Part shown: positions 45,906 through 53,683 of the stretch, piece after piece
How positions within the stretch are numbered: position 1 is the stretch's first letter
How the letters are laid out: every line of letters begins with the position of its first letter
Assembly: GCA_032054765.1 (NCBI GenBank)
Contig: DAMBSC010000009.1
Location: 124,001 to 188,000 of the forward strand
Origin: DFXE01 sp032054765
Lineage (GTDB): Bacteria; Bacteroidota; Bacteroidia; Bacteroidales; Tannerellaceae
Length of the DNA: 64,000 nucleotides
Direction of reading: 5' to 3'
Position numbers and translations under genes: made by a program
The notes under the pieces: model-generated
What the model was told of the DNA's origin: nothing
What the model saw: only the letters and a program-made list of their open reading frames with translations
Databases searched by the model: none

Positions 45906-46062
45906 AACCCATATGCAGAAAGGATTTCAGTGGTCCTGTGACGGATTTTGAATAATTTCTGAAAACACTAATCAACAACATATATTATCTATCATTTCCG
46001 AAAAGCTATAAACTATTTTGATCAGTTGGCTTTGATTATAATACACTGAACTAAAAACTTTC

Positions 46063-46070
46063 TATCTTTG
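46063..46070 (+). promoter_or_regulatory. -7 promoter element of the S41 protease gene
   Basis: TATCTTTG matches TAnnTTTG, 21 bp before the ATG at 46092. A TTTG at 46031-46034 is 28 bp upstream, too far for the consensus. Confidence 0.45.
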
Positions 46071-46091
46071 TTATGTATAAAATCAGATAAT

Positions 46092-47483
46092 ATGAAGAAC
46101 AAACTATATTTATTCCTCTTTCTTATCTCTTTGCTGTTCTTTACAGGCTGTATAAAAGATAGCAGTAAAGATCCTTCTCCTTCAGAAAAGGATAATGCCA
46201 ACGAATGGATCGTTGATAAAATGCGGGAAGTATATCTATGGAATGATGAAATCCCTGAAAATAATAAAGGATTAAATTTATCATCGGAATCGCCTGACTT
46301 TTTTGAATCATTACTTTCAATGAAAGATGGGAAAACCAGAAACGGTAAACACTATTTTTATTCAACCATTAATGAAAAGAAAAAAGAAAGTAAAGCCTAT
46401 ATGGGTGATGGATTCTCCTTTGGTTTTGAATTTCAATATTATCTTATAAGTGAGAAGCCAAAGACATTTGGATTGCAGGTACTGTATATCCTACCTAATT
46501 CTCCCGCAGAAGATATAGGACTTAAAAGAGGTGACTGGATTCTACGTATTAATGATAAACCAGTGACTGGTGATACGGATGAATTAATAGAGCTGATTTA
46601 TCCAAATATACCATCTACACTTACTTTTGATGTTAGTCAAAGCGTTGAAGGAGAGAATATCCGCTCAGTACAAGTTACAGCAAGAGAGGTGTATGATGAT
46701 CCGGTATTTGTACATAAAACGATAACATATGGTGGGAAAAAGATTGGCTATTTGATGTATAACCATTTTACTGCTGGTATTGAAGATAATGGACAGGAGT
46801 TTAATAATTCTTTACGAAGTGCTTTCACACAATTTAAAAGTGAAAAGCCTGAAGAATTTATTCTTGATTTACGTTATAATGGTGGAGGTCTTGTTTCTTG
46901 TGCACAGTTATTAGCTACTATGCTTGCCCCTGTATCAGTTTTTGCGACCAAAGATGAACCATTTTGTATAATGATAGATAATAAAAAGCAAGCAAGCCCT
47001 CTGCCATTTGATTATAGTGAAAAGGAAAAAAATATCAATTTAAATAAACTCTATATAATAACAAGTAGTCGAACAGCATCTGCATCTGAAGCTGTTATTA
47101 ATGGTCTTCGCCCATATATGGAAGTAATCATTGTGGGAGAACAAACAGAAGGAAAGAATGTAGGTTCCCGAACTTATACTGATTCTGCTTTTGAATGGGA
47201 ATTACATCCTATTGTTACTAAGATTAGTAATAAAAATGGTCTTTCAGACGATTATCCAGAGGGTTTTTCTCCTAGACCTGATTATGAATGCTCAGAATCA
47301 GGAGGTAGAGAACTGAAAGAGTTAGGTAATCCTGAAGAATATATATTAGGGTTATTATTAGATAATATTGTATATGGTAATTCTTTCCCAAGCAAATCAA
47401 CCTTGAAATCTTCCGGTGATTTATTAGAACCTCTATATAATTCATTAGACAGGAAAAAGGTGAACAGTGTAATTCTTGATTAA
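46092..47483 (+). CDS. S41-family peptidase lipoprotein with PDZ domain
   Basis: The ATG at 46092 (MKNKLYLFLF) gives 463 residues; a TTG at 46068 overlaps the -7 element and is rejected. The lipoprotein signal ends LFFTGC (Cys20). A short helical domain (about 35-100), a PDZ-like domain (about 105-200, ILPNSPAEDIGLKRGDWILR) and the S41 core (about 205-420) follow. The expected nucleophile is Ser330 in TASASE and the base Lys355 in TEGKNVGS. DLRYNGGG is also typical. It is a C-terminal-processing-type protease anchored in the envelope. It is divergent from the giant surface protein; a processing role for that protein is speculation. Confidence 0.93.
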   Translation: MKNKLYLFLFLISLLFFTGCIKDSSKDPSPSEKDNANEWIVDKMREVYLWNDEIPENNKGLNLSSESPDFFESLLSMKDGKTRNGKHYFYSTINEKKKESKAYMGDGFSFGFEFQYYLISEKPKTFGLQVLYILPNSPAEDIGLKRGDWILRINDKPVTGDTDELIELIYPNIPSTLTFDVSQSVEGENIRSVQVTAREVYDDPVFVHKTITYGGKKIGYLMYNHFTAGIEDNGQEFNNSLRSAFTQFKSEKPEEFILDLRYNGGGLVSCAQLLATMLAPVSVFATKDEPFCIMIDNKKQASPLPFDYSEKEKNINLNKLYIITSSRTASASEAVINGLRPYMEVIIVGEQTEGKNVGSRTYTDSAFEWELHPIVTKISNKNGLSDDYPEGFSPRPDYECSESGGRELKELGNPEEYILGLLLDNIVYGNSFPSKSTLKSSGDLLEPLYNSLDRKKVNSVILD

Positions 47484-47501
47484 TAAGAGCGGTTGCCTGC
47501 C

Positions 47502-48680
47502 ATGAAAAACAAACTCACTAAACTTATTAACGGACAGATTATTACTCCTTCGGGAATAATAAAGGATCATACCTTGATCCTGAAAGATGGTAAGATATCT
47601 GAAATAACCAATCTTGCTACGGAACTGCCTGATGATACCGAGATTATAGATGCAAAAGGTCATTATATTGCGCCGGGTTGTATCGATATACATTTGCATG
47701 GAGGCGGCGGACATGACTTTCTGGAGGCTACTCCGGAAGCTTTTTACGCGATTTCTAAAGCACATGCGGAATATGGTATGACGGCTATGTATGCTACATT
47801 GGCTGCTGCTCCCCGAAAGACGTTTGAACAGGCTATTCGTGTTTGTGATGAAGTAATGGCAGATCCGAAAGACGGGGCTCGTATTCTCGGGCTACATCTG
47901 GAAGGGAATTATCTGAATAGAGTAATGGCCGGAGGACAAGATCCTGACTGTTTATATCTGCCTGATCCCGATGAATATAAAGCGCTATTGGCTTCAACGA
48001 ACTGCATAAAACGCTGGAGTGCTTCTCCGGAATTGGATGGAGCTTTAGATTTTGCCCGATATGCTACGGAACGAGGTGTACTTGTATCGTTAGCTCATAC
48101 CATTGCTGATTACTCATTAACAAAGAAAGCTTTTGAAGCGGGATATACCCACGCTACCCATTTCTACAATGCGATGACAGGTGTACATAAAAAGCGTGAG
48201 TTCAAATATGAAGGAACAATAGAAAGCATCTACCTGATGGACGATATGACGGTAGAGCTGGTATGCGATGGCATTCATGTTCCTCCGGCTATCCTAAAAC
48301 TGGTGCATAAGTTCAAGGGAGTTGAGCGGATCGCTTTGGTTACAGATGCGATGTTTGCAGCTGCTTATGCAGGATCTGTAAGTGATATAACTGACCGTAT
48401 AATCATAGAAGATGGAGTAGGGAAGTTACCTGATCGGTCAGCACTGGCAAGTAGTATAGCAACAGGTAATCGACTTATTCGTGTTATGACAGAGGAAGCC
48501 GGAGTTCCTTTAGTGGATGCCGTTCGCATGGCGTCTGAAAGCCCTGCCCGCATTATGCGGATTAATGACCGAAAGGGTTCTTTAGAGAAAGGGAAAGATG
48601 CCGATATTATTATCTTTGATACCGACATCAATGTATTAACAACTATTGTTGAGGGAAAAACTGTTTTCAGCAAACTTTAA
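47502..48680 (+). CDS. nagA: N-acetylglucosamine-6-phosphate deacetylase
   Basis: The ATG at 47502 gives 392 residues (TTG at 47493 rejected). Amidohydrolase marks are DIHLHGGGGHDF, LHLEGNYLN, LAHTIADY, THATHFYNAMTGVHKKREF (read in parts), CDGIHVPP and the catalytic-Asp motif VTDAM. NagA converts GlcNAc-6-phosphate to glucosamine-6-phosphate, the step after MurQ in MurNAc recycling. Most NagA proteins have HLEGPF; HLEGNY here is a variant. The gene overlaps thiL, which is convergent, by 4 bp. Confidence 0.93.
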   Translation: MKNKLTKLINGQIITPSGIIKDHTLILKDGKISEITNLATELPDDTEIIDAKGHYIAPGCIDIHLHGGGGHDFLEATPEAFYAISKAHAEYGMTAMYATLAAAPRKTFEQAIRVCDEVMADPKDGARILGLHLEGNYLNRVMAGGQDPDCLYLPDPDEYKALLASTNCIKRWSASPELDGALDFARYATERGVLVSLAHTIADYSLTKKAFEAGYTHATHFYNAMTGVHKKREFKYEGTIESIYLMDDMTVELVCDGIHVPPAILKLVHKFKGVERIALVTDAMFAAAYAGSVSDITDRIIIEDGVGKLPDRSALASSIATGNRLIRVMTEEAGVPLVDAVRMASESPARIMRINDRKGSLEKGKDADIIIFDTDINVLTTIVEGKTVFSKL

Positions 48681-49705
48681 TCGAGTGAGTTCCAACCTTG
48701 CGCAACCAATTTGACTTCACCTCCGTCACGGCCTACCAGATAATTTCCAAGTTCTGCTTTTGTGATATGACCGATGACATGTACCCCTTTTAGAGCGGTT
48801 ACTTTATCGTGCATGGATAACGGAACGGTAAACAATAGTTCATAATCTTCACCACCGTTTAATGCAGCTGTAATCAGATTCATATTAAACTGTTCAGCCA
48901 TTGAAGCCGTTTGAAAGTCAATCGGTATACGTTCTTCGTAAATACGTGAGCCTACCTGGCTCTCTTTTGCGATATGAAGTATATCGGAAGATAAGCCATC
49001 GGAGATATCGATCATGGATGTCGGCACGATACCGGCTTTATCAAGCATTTCAATAATATCCTTTCTTGCTTCGGGCTTTAATTGACGTTCCAATAGATAT
49101 TCCTTTCCTCCAAAATCAGGAGTGAAGTCTTTCGCTCCATCAAATATTTTCTTTTCACGTTCCAGTAATTGCAGGCCCATATAAGCGGCTCCCAGGTCAC
49201 CGGAAACACAAATGAGGTCGGTGTCTTTGGCCGTACTTCGGTATGTGATTTTATCTTTAGTCACTTCTCCTATACAGGTGGCGCTGATAGTCAGTCCTGT
49301 TAATGATGCCGATGTATCTCCGCCTACCAGATCAACTCCGTAAATACTACATGCCAGTTTTAAACCATTATAAAAGTCTTCCAGGTCTTCCACGCTGAAA
49401 CGGCCTGAGATACCTAACGAGATGGTAAGCTGTTTAGGTTTTCCATTCATGGCATAGATATCAGAGAAGTTTACGACCGCTGATTTATACCCTAAGTGTT
49501 TTAACGGAACGTATGTCAGATCGAAGTGGATACCTTCAAGCAACAGGTCAGTTGATACCAACACCTGCTTATCTTCGTAATTCAATACGGCGGCATCATC
49601 ACCTATCCCTTTTATTGTACTATCATTTGTAAGCTCTATTTTCTTAGTAAGGTGGCGAATAAGGGCAAACTCCCCCAGGGTCGAGATTTCTGTTCTTTTA
49701 CTCAT
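48677..49705 (-). CDS. thiL: Thiamine-monophosphate kinase
   Basis: The protein has 342 residues of the PurM/ThiL fold. Motifs are GEFALIRHL, GIGDDAAVL, STDLLLEGIHFDL, VNFSDIYAMNG and VGGDTSAS, the metal and nucleotide sites of ThiL. The enzyme makes thiamine diphosphate in the cytoplasm. It is the last gene of a reverse-strand run (barrel protein, sppA, lpxK, thiL) with gaps of 15, 6 and 3 bp, so co-transcription is likely. Confidence 0.96.
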   Translation of the reverse strand: MSKRTEISTLGEFALIRHLTKKIELTNDSTIKGIGDDAAVLNYEDKQVLVSTDLLLEGIHFDLTYVPLKHLGYKSAVVNFSDIYAMNGKPKQLTISLGISGRFSVEDLEDFYNGLKLACSIYGVDLVGGDTSASLTGLTISATCIGEVTKDKITYRSTAKDTDLICVSGDLGAAYMGLQLLEREKKIFDGAKDFTPDFGGKEYLLERQLKPEARKDIIEMLDKAGIVPTSMIDISDGLSSDILHIAKESQVGSRIYEERIPIDFQTASMAEQFNMNLITAALNGGEDYELLFTVPLSMHDKVTALKGVHVIGHITKAELGNYLVGRDGGEVKLVAQGWNSLD

Positions 49706-49708
49706 ATT

Positions 49709-50815
49709 TCAGGAAAGTATAATATTTCTTTTTAATGTAATGATATGATTCTCGATCATACTGTCGAGTGATATAGTTGGTTTAATATTAAAATCAATAG
49801 TAATAGGAAGATAGAATAAACAATCCATCCATTCTTCCGGTACTAACGGATTATTTTGCAGACGTGCTGCGTCTTTTTCCGTCACTACTAAATATTTATC
49901 CGGAGAACTTATACGGCTGAACGTTTCCTTTATTTTCCTGATATCCTGTTTGTCGAACACATGATGATCCGGATAAATCATAGTGGTAACATGATCCGAG
50001 CGTCTCTTTACTTCTTCCACAAATAGATCAGATGAAGCAATGCCGGCTACTAAAAGTATTTTATCGTCTTTCAATATGGTATGTTTAGTCAACAGATCTA
50101 CTTCCATAGGAAAAACAGGTTTTAGGTCACCGTACACAATATGAGTGAAGAAAATACGCTGATGAGATAATAGGTTCATTTTGTCTTCAATAATGCGATA
50201 GTCAATTGGTTTGAGATGATCCGGACATTTAGTAACTATAACCACATCAGCTCTGGCTTTTCCTTTTTCCGGTTCTCTTAACCGTCCGGCCGGAAGCAGC
50301 ATATCCCATTGGAACATACGATGATAATCCGTTGTCAGAATAGAAAAAGAAGGTTTTACATATCGGTGCTGGAAAGCGTCATCCAACAAAATTACTTCCG
50401 GTTTCCGGTCTGCAGGTAAATCCAGTAGGTTCTTAATTCCTCTCCGTCGGTTACTATCAACTGCCACCAGTATTTCGGGAAATTTCATCTTAATCTGATA
50501 AGGTTCATCACCTATGGTCAGACTTGTACTTGTATCATTTGATAGTATAAAACCTTTTGTTTTACGTTTATAGCCACGGCTTAGAACCGCCAGTTTATAT
50601 TTATCTTTCAACAAATGAATTAAGTATTCGGTATGTGGAGTTTTTCCTGTTCCACCAACTGCCAGATTGCCTATTGAAATAATCGGAACCGGATATTCTT
50701 CTGATGGCAGTATACCCCAGTCGAATAACCAGTTTCTTATTACTACTCCTATTCCATACAAGAAAGAGAAAGGAGCTAATAAATAGTTTATTTTAAATGT
50801 TCTACCGGTTGACAC
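49709..50815 (-). CDS. lpxK: Tetraacyldisaccharide 4'-kinase
   Basis: The protein has 368 residues. After an N-terminal membrane-associated stretch the Walker A SIGNLAVGGTGKTPHTEYL appears, followed by VLSRGYKRKTKG, DEPYQIKMKFP and ILLDDAFQHR, all typical LpxK motifs. The enzyme adds the 4'-phosphate to lipid A precursor at the inner membrane. It lies 6 bp from sppA and 3 bp from thiL. Confidence 0.96.
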   Translation of the reverse strand: MSTGRTFKINYLLAPFSFLYGIGVVIRNWLFDWGILPSEEYPVPIISIGNLAVGGTGKTPHTEYLIHLLKDKYKLAVLSRGYKRKTKGFILSNDTSTSLTIGDEPYQIKMKFPEILVAVDSNRRRGIKNLLDLPADRKPEVILLDDAFQHRYVKPSFSILTTDYHRMFQWDMLLPAGRLREPEKGKARADVVIVTKCPDHLKPIDYRIIEDKMNLLSHQRIFFTHIVYGDLKPVFPMEVDLLTKHTILKDDKILLVAGIASSDLFVEEVKRRSDHVTTMIYPDHHVFDKQDIRKIKETFSRISSPDKYLVVTEKDAARLQNNPLVPEEWMDCLFYLPITIDFNIKPTISLDSMIENHIITLKRNIILS

Positions 50816-50821
50816 AATGGT

Positions 50822-52588
50822 TTATAAGGGATCTACATCAAAAGGCAAACGTGCTTGTACGCCTGTAAAATACTTTGTTTGATTTAATGCCTTGAAATAT
50901 TTATAATCATCACCAAGTACACTTTTTGCAATAGAAATCTTCATATCTTCAAGTTGTTTTTCAAACAATTCTTTGAAGATGTCTTTTTTGCCAGTAACCT
51001 GAGTAATGCTATAATCTGTTAGATCAGCCAGTTGTGCAGCCGAAGCAACCGCTTCGTCAATTCCTCCCAATTCATCGACTAAACCTCTTTCCAATGCCTG
51101 TTGACCTGTCCAAACACGTCCTTGGCCTACCTGATCAATCGCTTCTTTTGTCATTCCCCGGCCATCAGCACATCGAGTAAGGAAAACATCATACATATCT
51201 TCTACTCCAGCCTGGAAAAGAGCTTTTTCGTCTCCACGCATAGGCCTTTCCACGTCATACAAATCACTAAATGTATTAGTCTTAACAACATCTGTCTTAA
51301 GGCCTAATTTATTGTATACACCTGCGACGTTCGGCACAGTAGAAAATACTCCGATCGAACCGGTTATGGTATTAGGTTCGGCTACGATTTTATTAGCGGC
51401 ACATGCAATATAATATCCTCCTGAAGCTGCAACATCTCCCATGCAAACAACAATAGGCTTAACTTTCTTAAGTTCGACCACCTCACGCCAAATCTGTTCT
51501 GATATATAAGCGCTTCCTCCGGGAGAATTAACCCGGAAAACAACCGCTTTTACTTTATCGTTCTTACGAAGTTTTATCAGTTCATTCGCCATTTTTTCAG
51601 TAATCAGTTTTTCGCCTCCCATAACAGCAGAGAGTTGTTCCGGCATAATTTGTCCCTCGGCATAAAGAATGGCAATCTGATCTTCTTTCGCTTTCTCTTT
51701 TACACGGATATTTTTCATCTTATCAAGTCCAGCTACTTTAAGTTTGTCATCTGTCTGGCCTGCTAATTCTTTTACATATTCTTCAGCTTCCGGTTTATAT
51801 TTAAGCTCATCTATAAAACCCATATCTATAAATTTCTGCGCCGGCAGGAATAGCATTCCTTCATTTACATATCGATTGATCTGATCAACGGAGATCCCTC
51901 TCGCCTTAGCTAATTCCGATGTAATATTTGTCCATCTAACCTGTTGAGTTGATGATATCTGCTCACGGTTTTCATCGCTCAACTTATCCAACATATAACG
52001 TTCTACAGCTCCTTTATAGGTTCCAACTTTAAATATCATCCATTCAAAACCTATTTTCTCATACAATCCTTTCCAAAAAGTAGTGGTAGACGACAAACCC
52101 ATCATCTGAACAGATCCTAACGGATTAAGATACATTTTGTCAGCCACCGAACACAGATAATAGGCTCCCTGCCCATAACTATCGGCATAAGAAACTATAA
52201 ACTTTCCACTTTCTTTAAAATCCAATAAAGCCCGACGAATAAGATCTATACTGGCAGTACCACCATAGAAACTACCTGCCTCAAGATAGATTCCTTGTAT
52301 ATTATTGTTGTCTTTTGCAACACGGATCGCTTTCAATATATCAGTAACCGACAATGCCTTTACTGAGCTACCCATAAACATATCCCATGGGTTTTCTTCA
52401 GCATTATCATATAGAGGACCGTTTAAGGAAAGTTTAAATACTGTATTTGACTTGGGCGCATATTCCGGCTGACTGCCAAAAGAAGCAACCATACCGATCA
52501 CTACAAACGTTCCGATCATTATTACAAGGCCTAGTGCCACAAATACCCCCAGTGTGGAGGCAAACATCATTTTAAAAAATTGTTTCAT
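50822..52588 (-). CDS. sppA: Signal peptide peptidase SppA, 67-kDa type
   Basis: The protein has 588 residues, the size of the double-domain SppA. One N-terminal membrane segment (about 10-35) precedes two ClpP-like domains. The expected general base is Lys192 (GTYKGAVERY) and the nucleophile Ser389 (DVAASGGYYIA), one in each half as in E. coli SppA. It degrades cleaved signal peptides in the envelope. It lies in the operon between the barrel protein gene and lpxK. Confidence 0.95.
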   Translation of the reverse strand: MKQFFKMMFASTLGVFVALGLVIMIGTFVVIGMVASFGSQPEYAPKSNTVFKLSLNGPLYDNAEENPWDMFMGSSVKALSVTDILKAIRVAKDNNNIQGIYLEAGSFYGGTASIDLIRRALLDFKESGKFIVSYADSYGQGAYYLCSVADKMYLNPLGSVQMMGLSSTTTFWKGLYEKIGFEWMIFKVGTYKGAVERYMLDKLSDENREQISSTQQVRWTNITSELAKARGISVDQINRYVNEGMLFLPAQKFIDMGFIDELKYKPEAEEYVKELAGQTDDKLKVAGLDKMKNIRVKEKAKEDQIAILYAEGQIMPEQLSAVMGGEKLITEKMANELIKLRKNDKVKAVVFRVNSPGGSAYISEQIWREVVELKKVKPIVVCMGDVAASGGYYIACAANKIVAEPNTITGSIGVFSTVPNVAGVYNKLGLKTDVVKTNTFSDLYDVERPMRGDEKALFQAGVEDMYDVFLTRCADGRGMTKEAIDQVGQGRVWTGQQALERGLVDELGGIDEAVASAAQLADLTDYSITQVTGKKDIFKELFEKQLEDMKISIAKSVLGDDYKYFKALNQTKYFTGVQARLPFDVDPL

Positions 52589-52603
52589 ATTGATTGCTTA
52601 TTG

Positions 52604-53119
52604 TTAAAAGTTGAACGTATAACCCAGACTGTAAAACAAACGATTTCCGTATGGAGAATTGCTGTTTTGTGCTACATCATATTCGATCATAGCCGTGACT
52701 GGTCCTAACCGTAAACCTCCTCCTACTAAGAAGGTGGGAATGAGCTTTTCCGTTGTTTCCTTCACGCCTGTCGGTCTGTGTTCTATTTTCTGCCACATAC
52801 GGTTTACTTCGGGTTGAATCTTTAATACGAGAAATGATACAGGATACAGCCTTGCATATAAATTTAAACCGAAATAATTATTTGTTTGCTTATACCGGTT
52901 GCCATCATATTTTTCTGAATAATACACATAATTTATACCTGCTCCCGCATTAAGATAGTTAGTAAAATTATATCCGACTTGCGGAGAGAAATTAACAAGT
53001 GTATAATCACCAAACTGTGCACCAATACCTCCGCCAAAAGTCAAACGATTAAGTTTAAATTGAGCATTGGCACCTATCGCTACACAGATAGTAAAAACGA
53101 TGAATATTATCTTTCTCAT
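52604..53119 (-). CDS. Small outer-membrane beta-barrel protein, function unknown
   Basis: The protein has 171 residues and a signal peptide (about 1-19, ending IGANAQ). Alternating strands with aromatic girdles (FGGGIGAQFGDYTLVNFSPQ in parts, YNFTNYLNAGAGINYVYY) and the C-terminal LFYSLGYTFNF indicate an eight-strand barrel like the porin-family/OmpW-type proteins of Bacteroidota. It is first in the operon with sppA, lpxK and thiL, 15 bp before sppA. Confidence 0.8.
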   Translation of the reverse strand: MRKIIFIVFTICVAIGANAQFKLNRLTFGGGIGAQFGDYTLVNFSPQVGYNFTNYLNAGAGINYVYYSEKYDGNRYKQTNNYFGLNLYARLYPVSFLVLKIQPEVNRMWQKIEHRPTGVKETTEKLIPTFLVGGGLRLGPVTAMIEYDVAQNSNSPYGNRLFYSLGYTFNF

Positions 53120-53143
53120 ACTCTATATAGGATAAATATGATA

Positions 53144-53151
53144 CAAACTTA
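53144..53151 (-). promoter_or_regulatory. -7 promoter element of the barrel-sppA-lpxK-thiL operon
   Basis: The reverse strand reads TAAGTTTG, an exact -7 match 24 bp before the ATG at 53119. No TTTG lies at the standard spacing. Confidence 0.45.
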
Positions 53152-53240
53152 ACATATATTTGAACACAAGTAAAGAATAATCCACTATTTTTATTCTCAC
53201 TCTGAAGTTAAAATACACTTTTTGACAATCGGGTTTCGGT

Positions 53241-53324
53241 AACAAAAACCAGAGTTTTAGTAACAGTAACTACCCTTAAATGAACAAAAACCCCAGTTAT
53301 TGCAACAAAAACCCCCATAAAAGG
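53241..53324. repeat. 21-bp tandem array (four units)
   Basis: AACA starts units at 53241, 53262, 53283 and 53304, exactly 21 bp apart. Units share AACAAAAACC or a variant followed by a T-rich part (AACAAAAACC-N-GAGTTTT in unit 1). It is followed by A/G-rich DNA (53325-53440) with nothing recognisable. Confidence 0.9.
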
Positions 53325-53444
53325 AAAAGGAAATATAAAAGGAAATAAAGAAAAAATTAAACTAAAAAAGAAAGGTTATACCAAGTTCTACACCAGAAAA
53401 AATCAATATCAAACATTCGGATATTTTTCCTTTATTATCTTTTC

Positions 53445-53555
53445 TAAAAATCATCTACATCCCTTTTTCAAACCATCTACATCTTTTCAATAAACCATTT
53501 ACATGGTTTTAGAAAAGCATCTAAATGGTTTTAAAGAAGCATCTAAATGGTTTTA
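53445..53555. repeat. 22-bp tandem array (five units), partly palindromic
   Basis: The core CATCTAAAT/CATCTACAT/CATTTACAT begins at 53452, 53474, 53496, 53518 and 53540, exactly 22 bp apart. Unit 3 is palindromic (AAACCAT-TTAC-ATGGTTT). The last two units are almost identical. Confidence 0.95.
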
Positions 53556-53570
53556 AAAGGAACTATTTGT

Positions 53571-53606
53571 GGACATTTAAGGACATTTAAGGACACTTAC
53601 GGACAA
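53571..53606 (+). repeat. 10-bp direct repeats
   Basis: GGACATTTAA occurs twice, followed by GGACACTTAC and GGACAA, at a 10-bp period immediately after the 22-bp array and 22 bp before the first promoter motif of the 53684 gene. Such helix-phased copies could be a regulator site. Confidence 0.85.
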
Positions 53607-53627
53607 TCTTTTTTCAACTTACATATC

Positions 53628-53657
53628 TTTGCGGTGTAGTTTATTTCTTTATCTTTG
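53628..53657 (+). promoter_or_regulatory. Promoter of the DUF4468-flavin reductase gene
   Basis: TTTG (53628-53631), an 18-bp spacer and TATCTTTG (53650-53657) fit the Bacteroidota consensus. The ATG lies at 53684. A second -7-like TATCTTTG at 53624-53631 overlaps the upstream element. Confidence 0.7.
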
Positions 53658-53683
53658 CTTTTGATCATTTAATAAAAATAACC

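Larger units (their letters stand above)
45480..45959. mobile_element. 480-bp segment bounded by 23-bp perfect inverted repeats
   Basis: The 23 bases at 45480-45502 (starting GAAATTATTCAAAATCCG) are exactly the reverse complement of 45937-45959. Similarity continues inward for about 80 bp: AATCCCTTTCT on the left mirrors AAATCCTTTCTG on the right, and both sides have a second ATCCGTCACA-type site (45549-45558 and 45871-45880). There is no coding region of note and no clear target-site duplication. It fits a MITE-like element or an invertible segment. A 22-bp repeat array lies in its centre. Confidence 0.7.

Noticed and set aside
45480..45959. Phase-variable promoter proven by an adjacent invertase
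   Set aside because: No recombinase gene is present in the window and both recognised promoters lie outside the inverted repeats, so inversion remains only a hypothesis.
46068..46091. Upstream TTG start for the S41 protease
   Set aside because: The TTG is part of the -7 element and would mask the lipoprotein signal that begins at the ATG at 46092.
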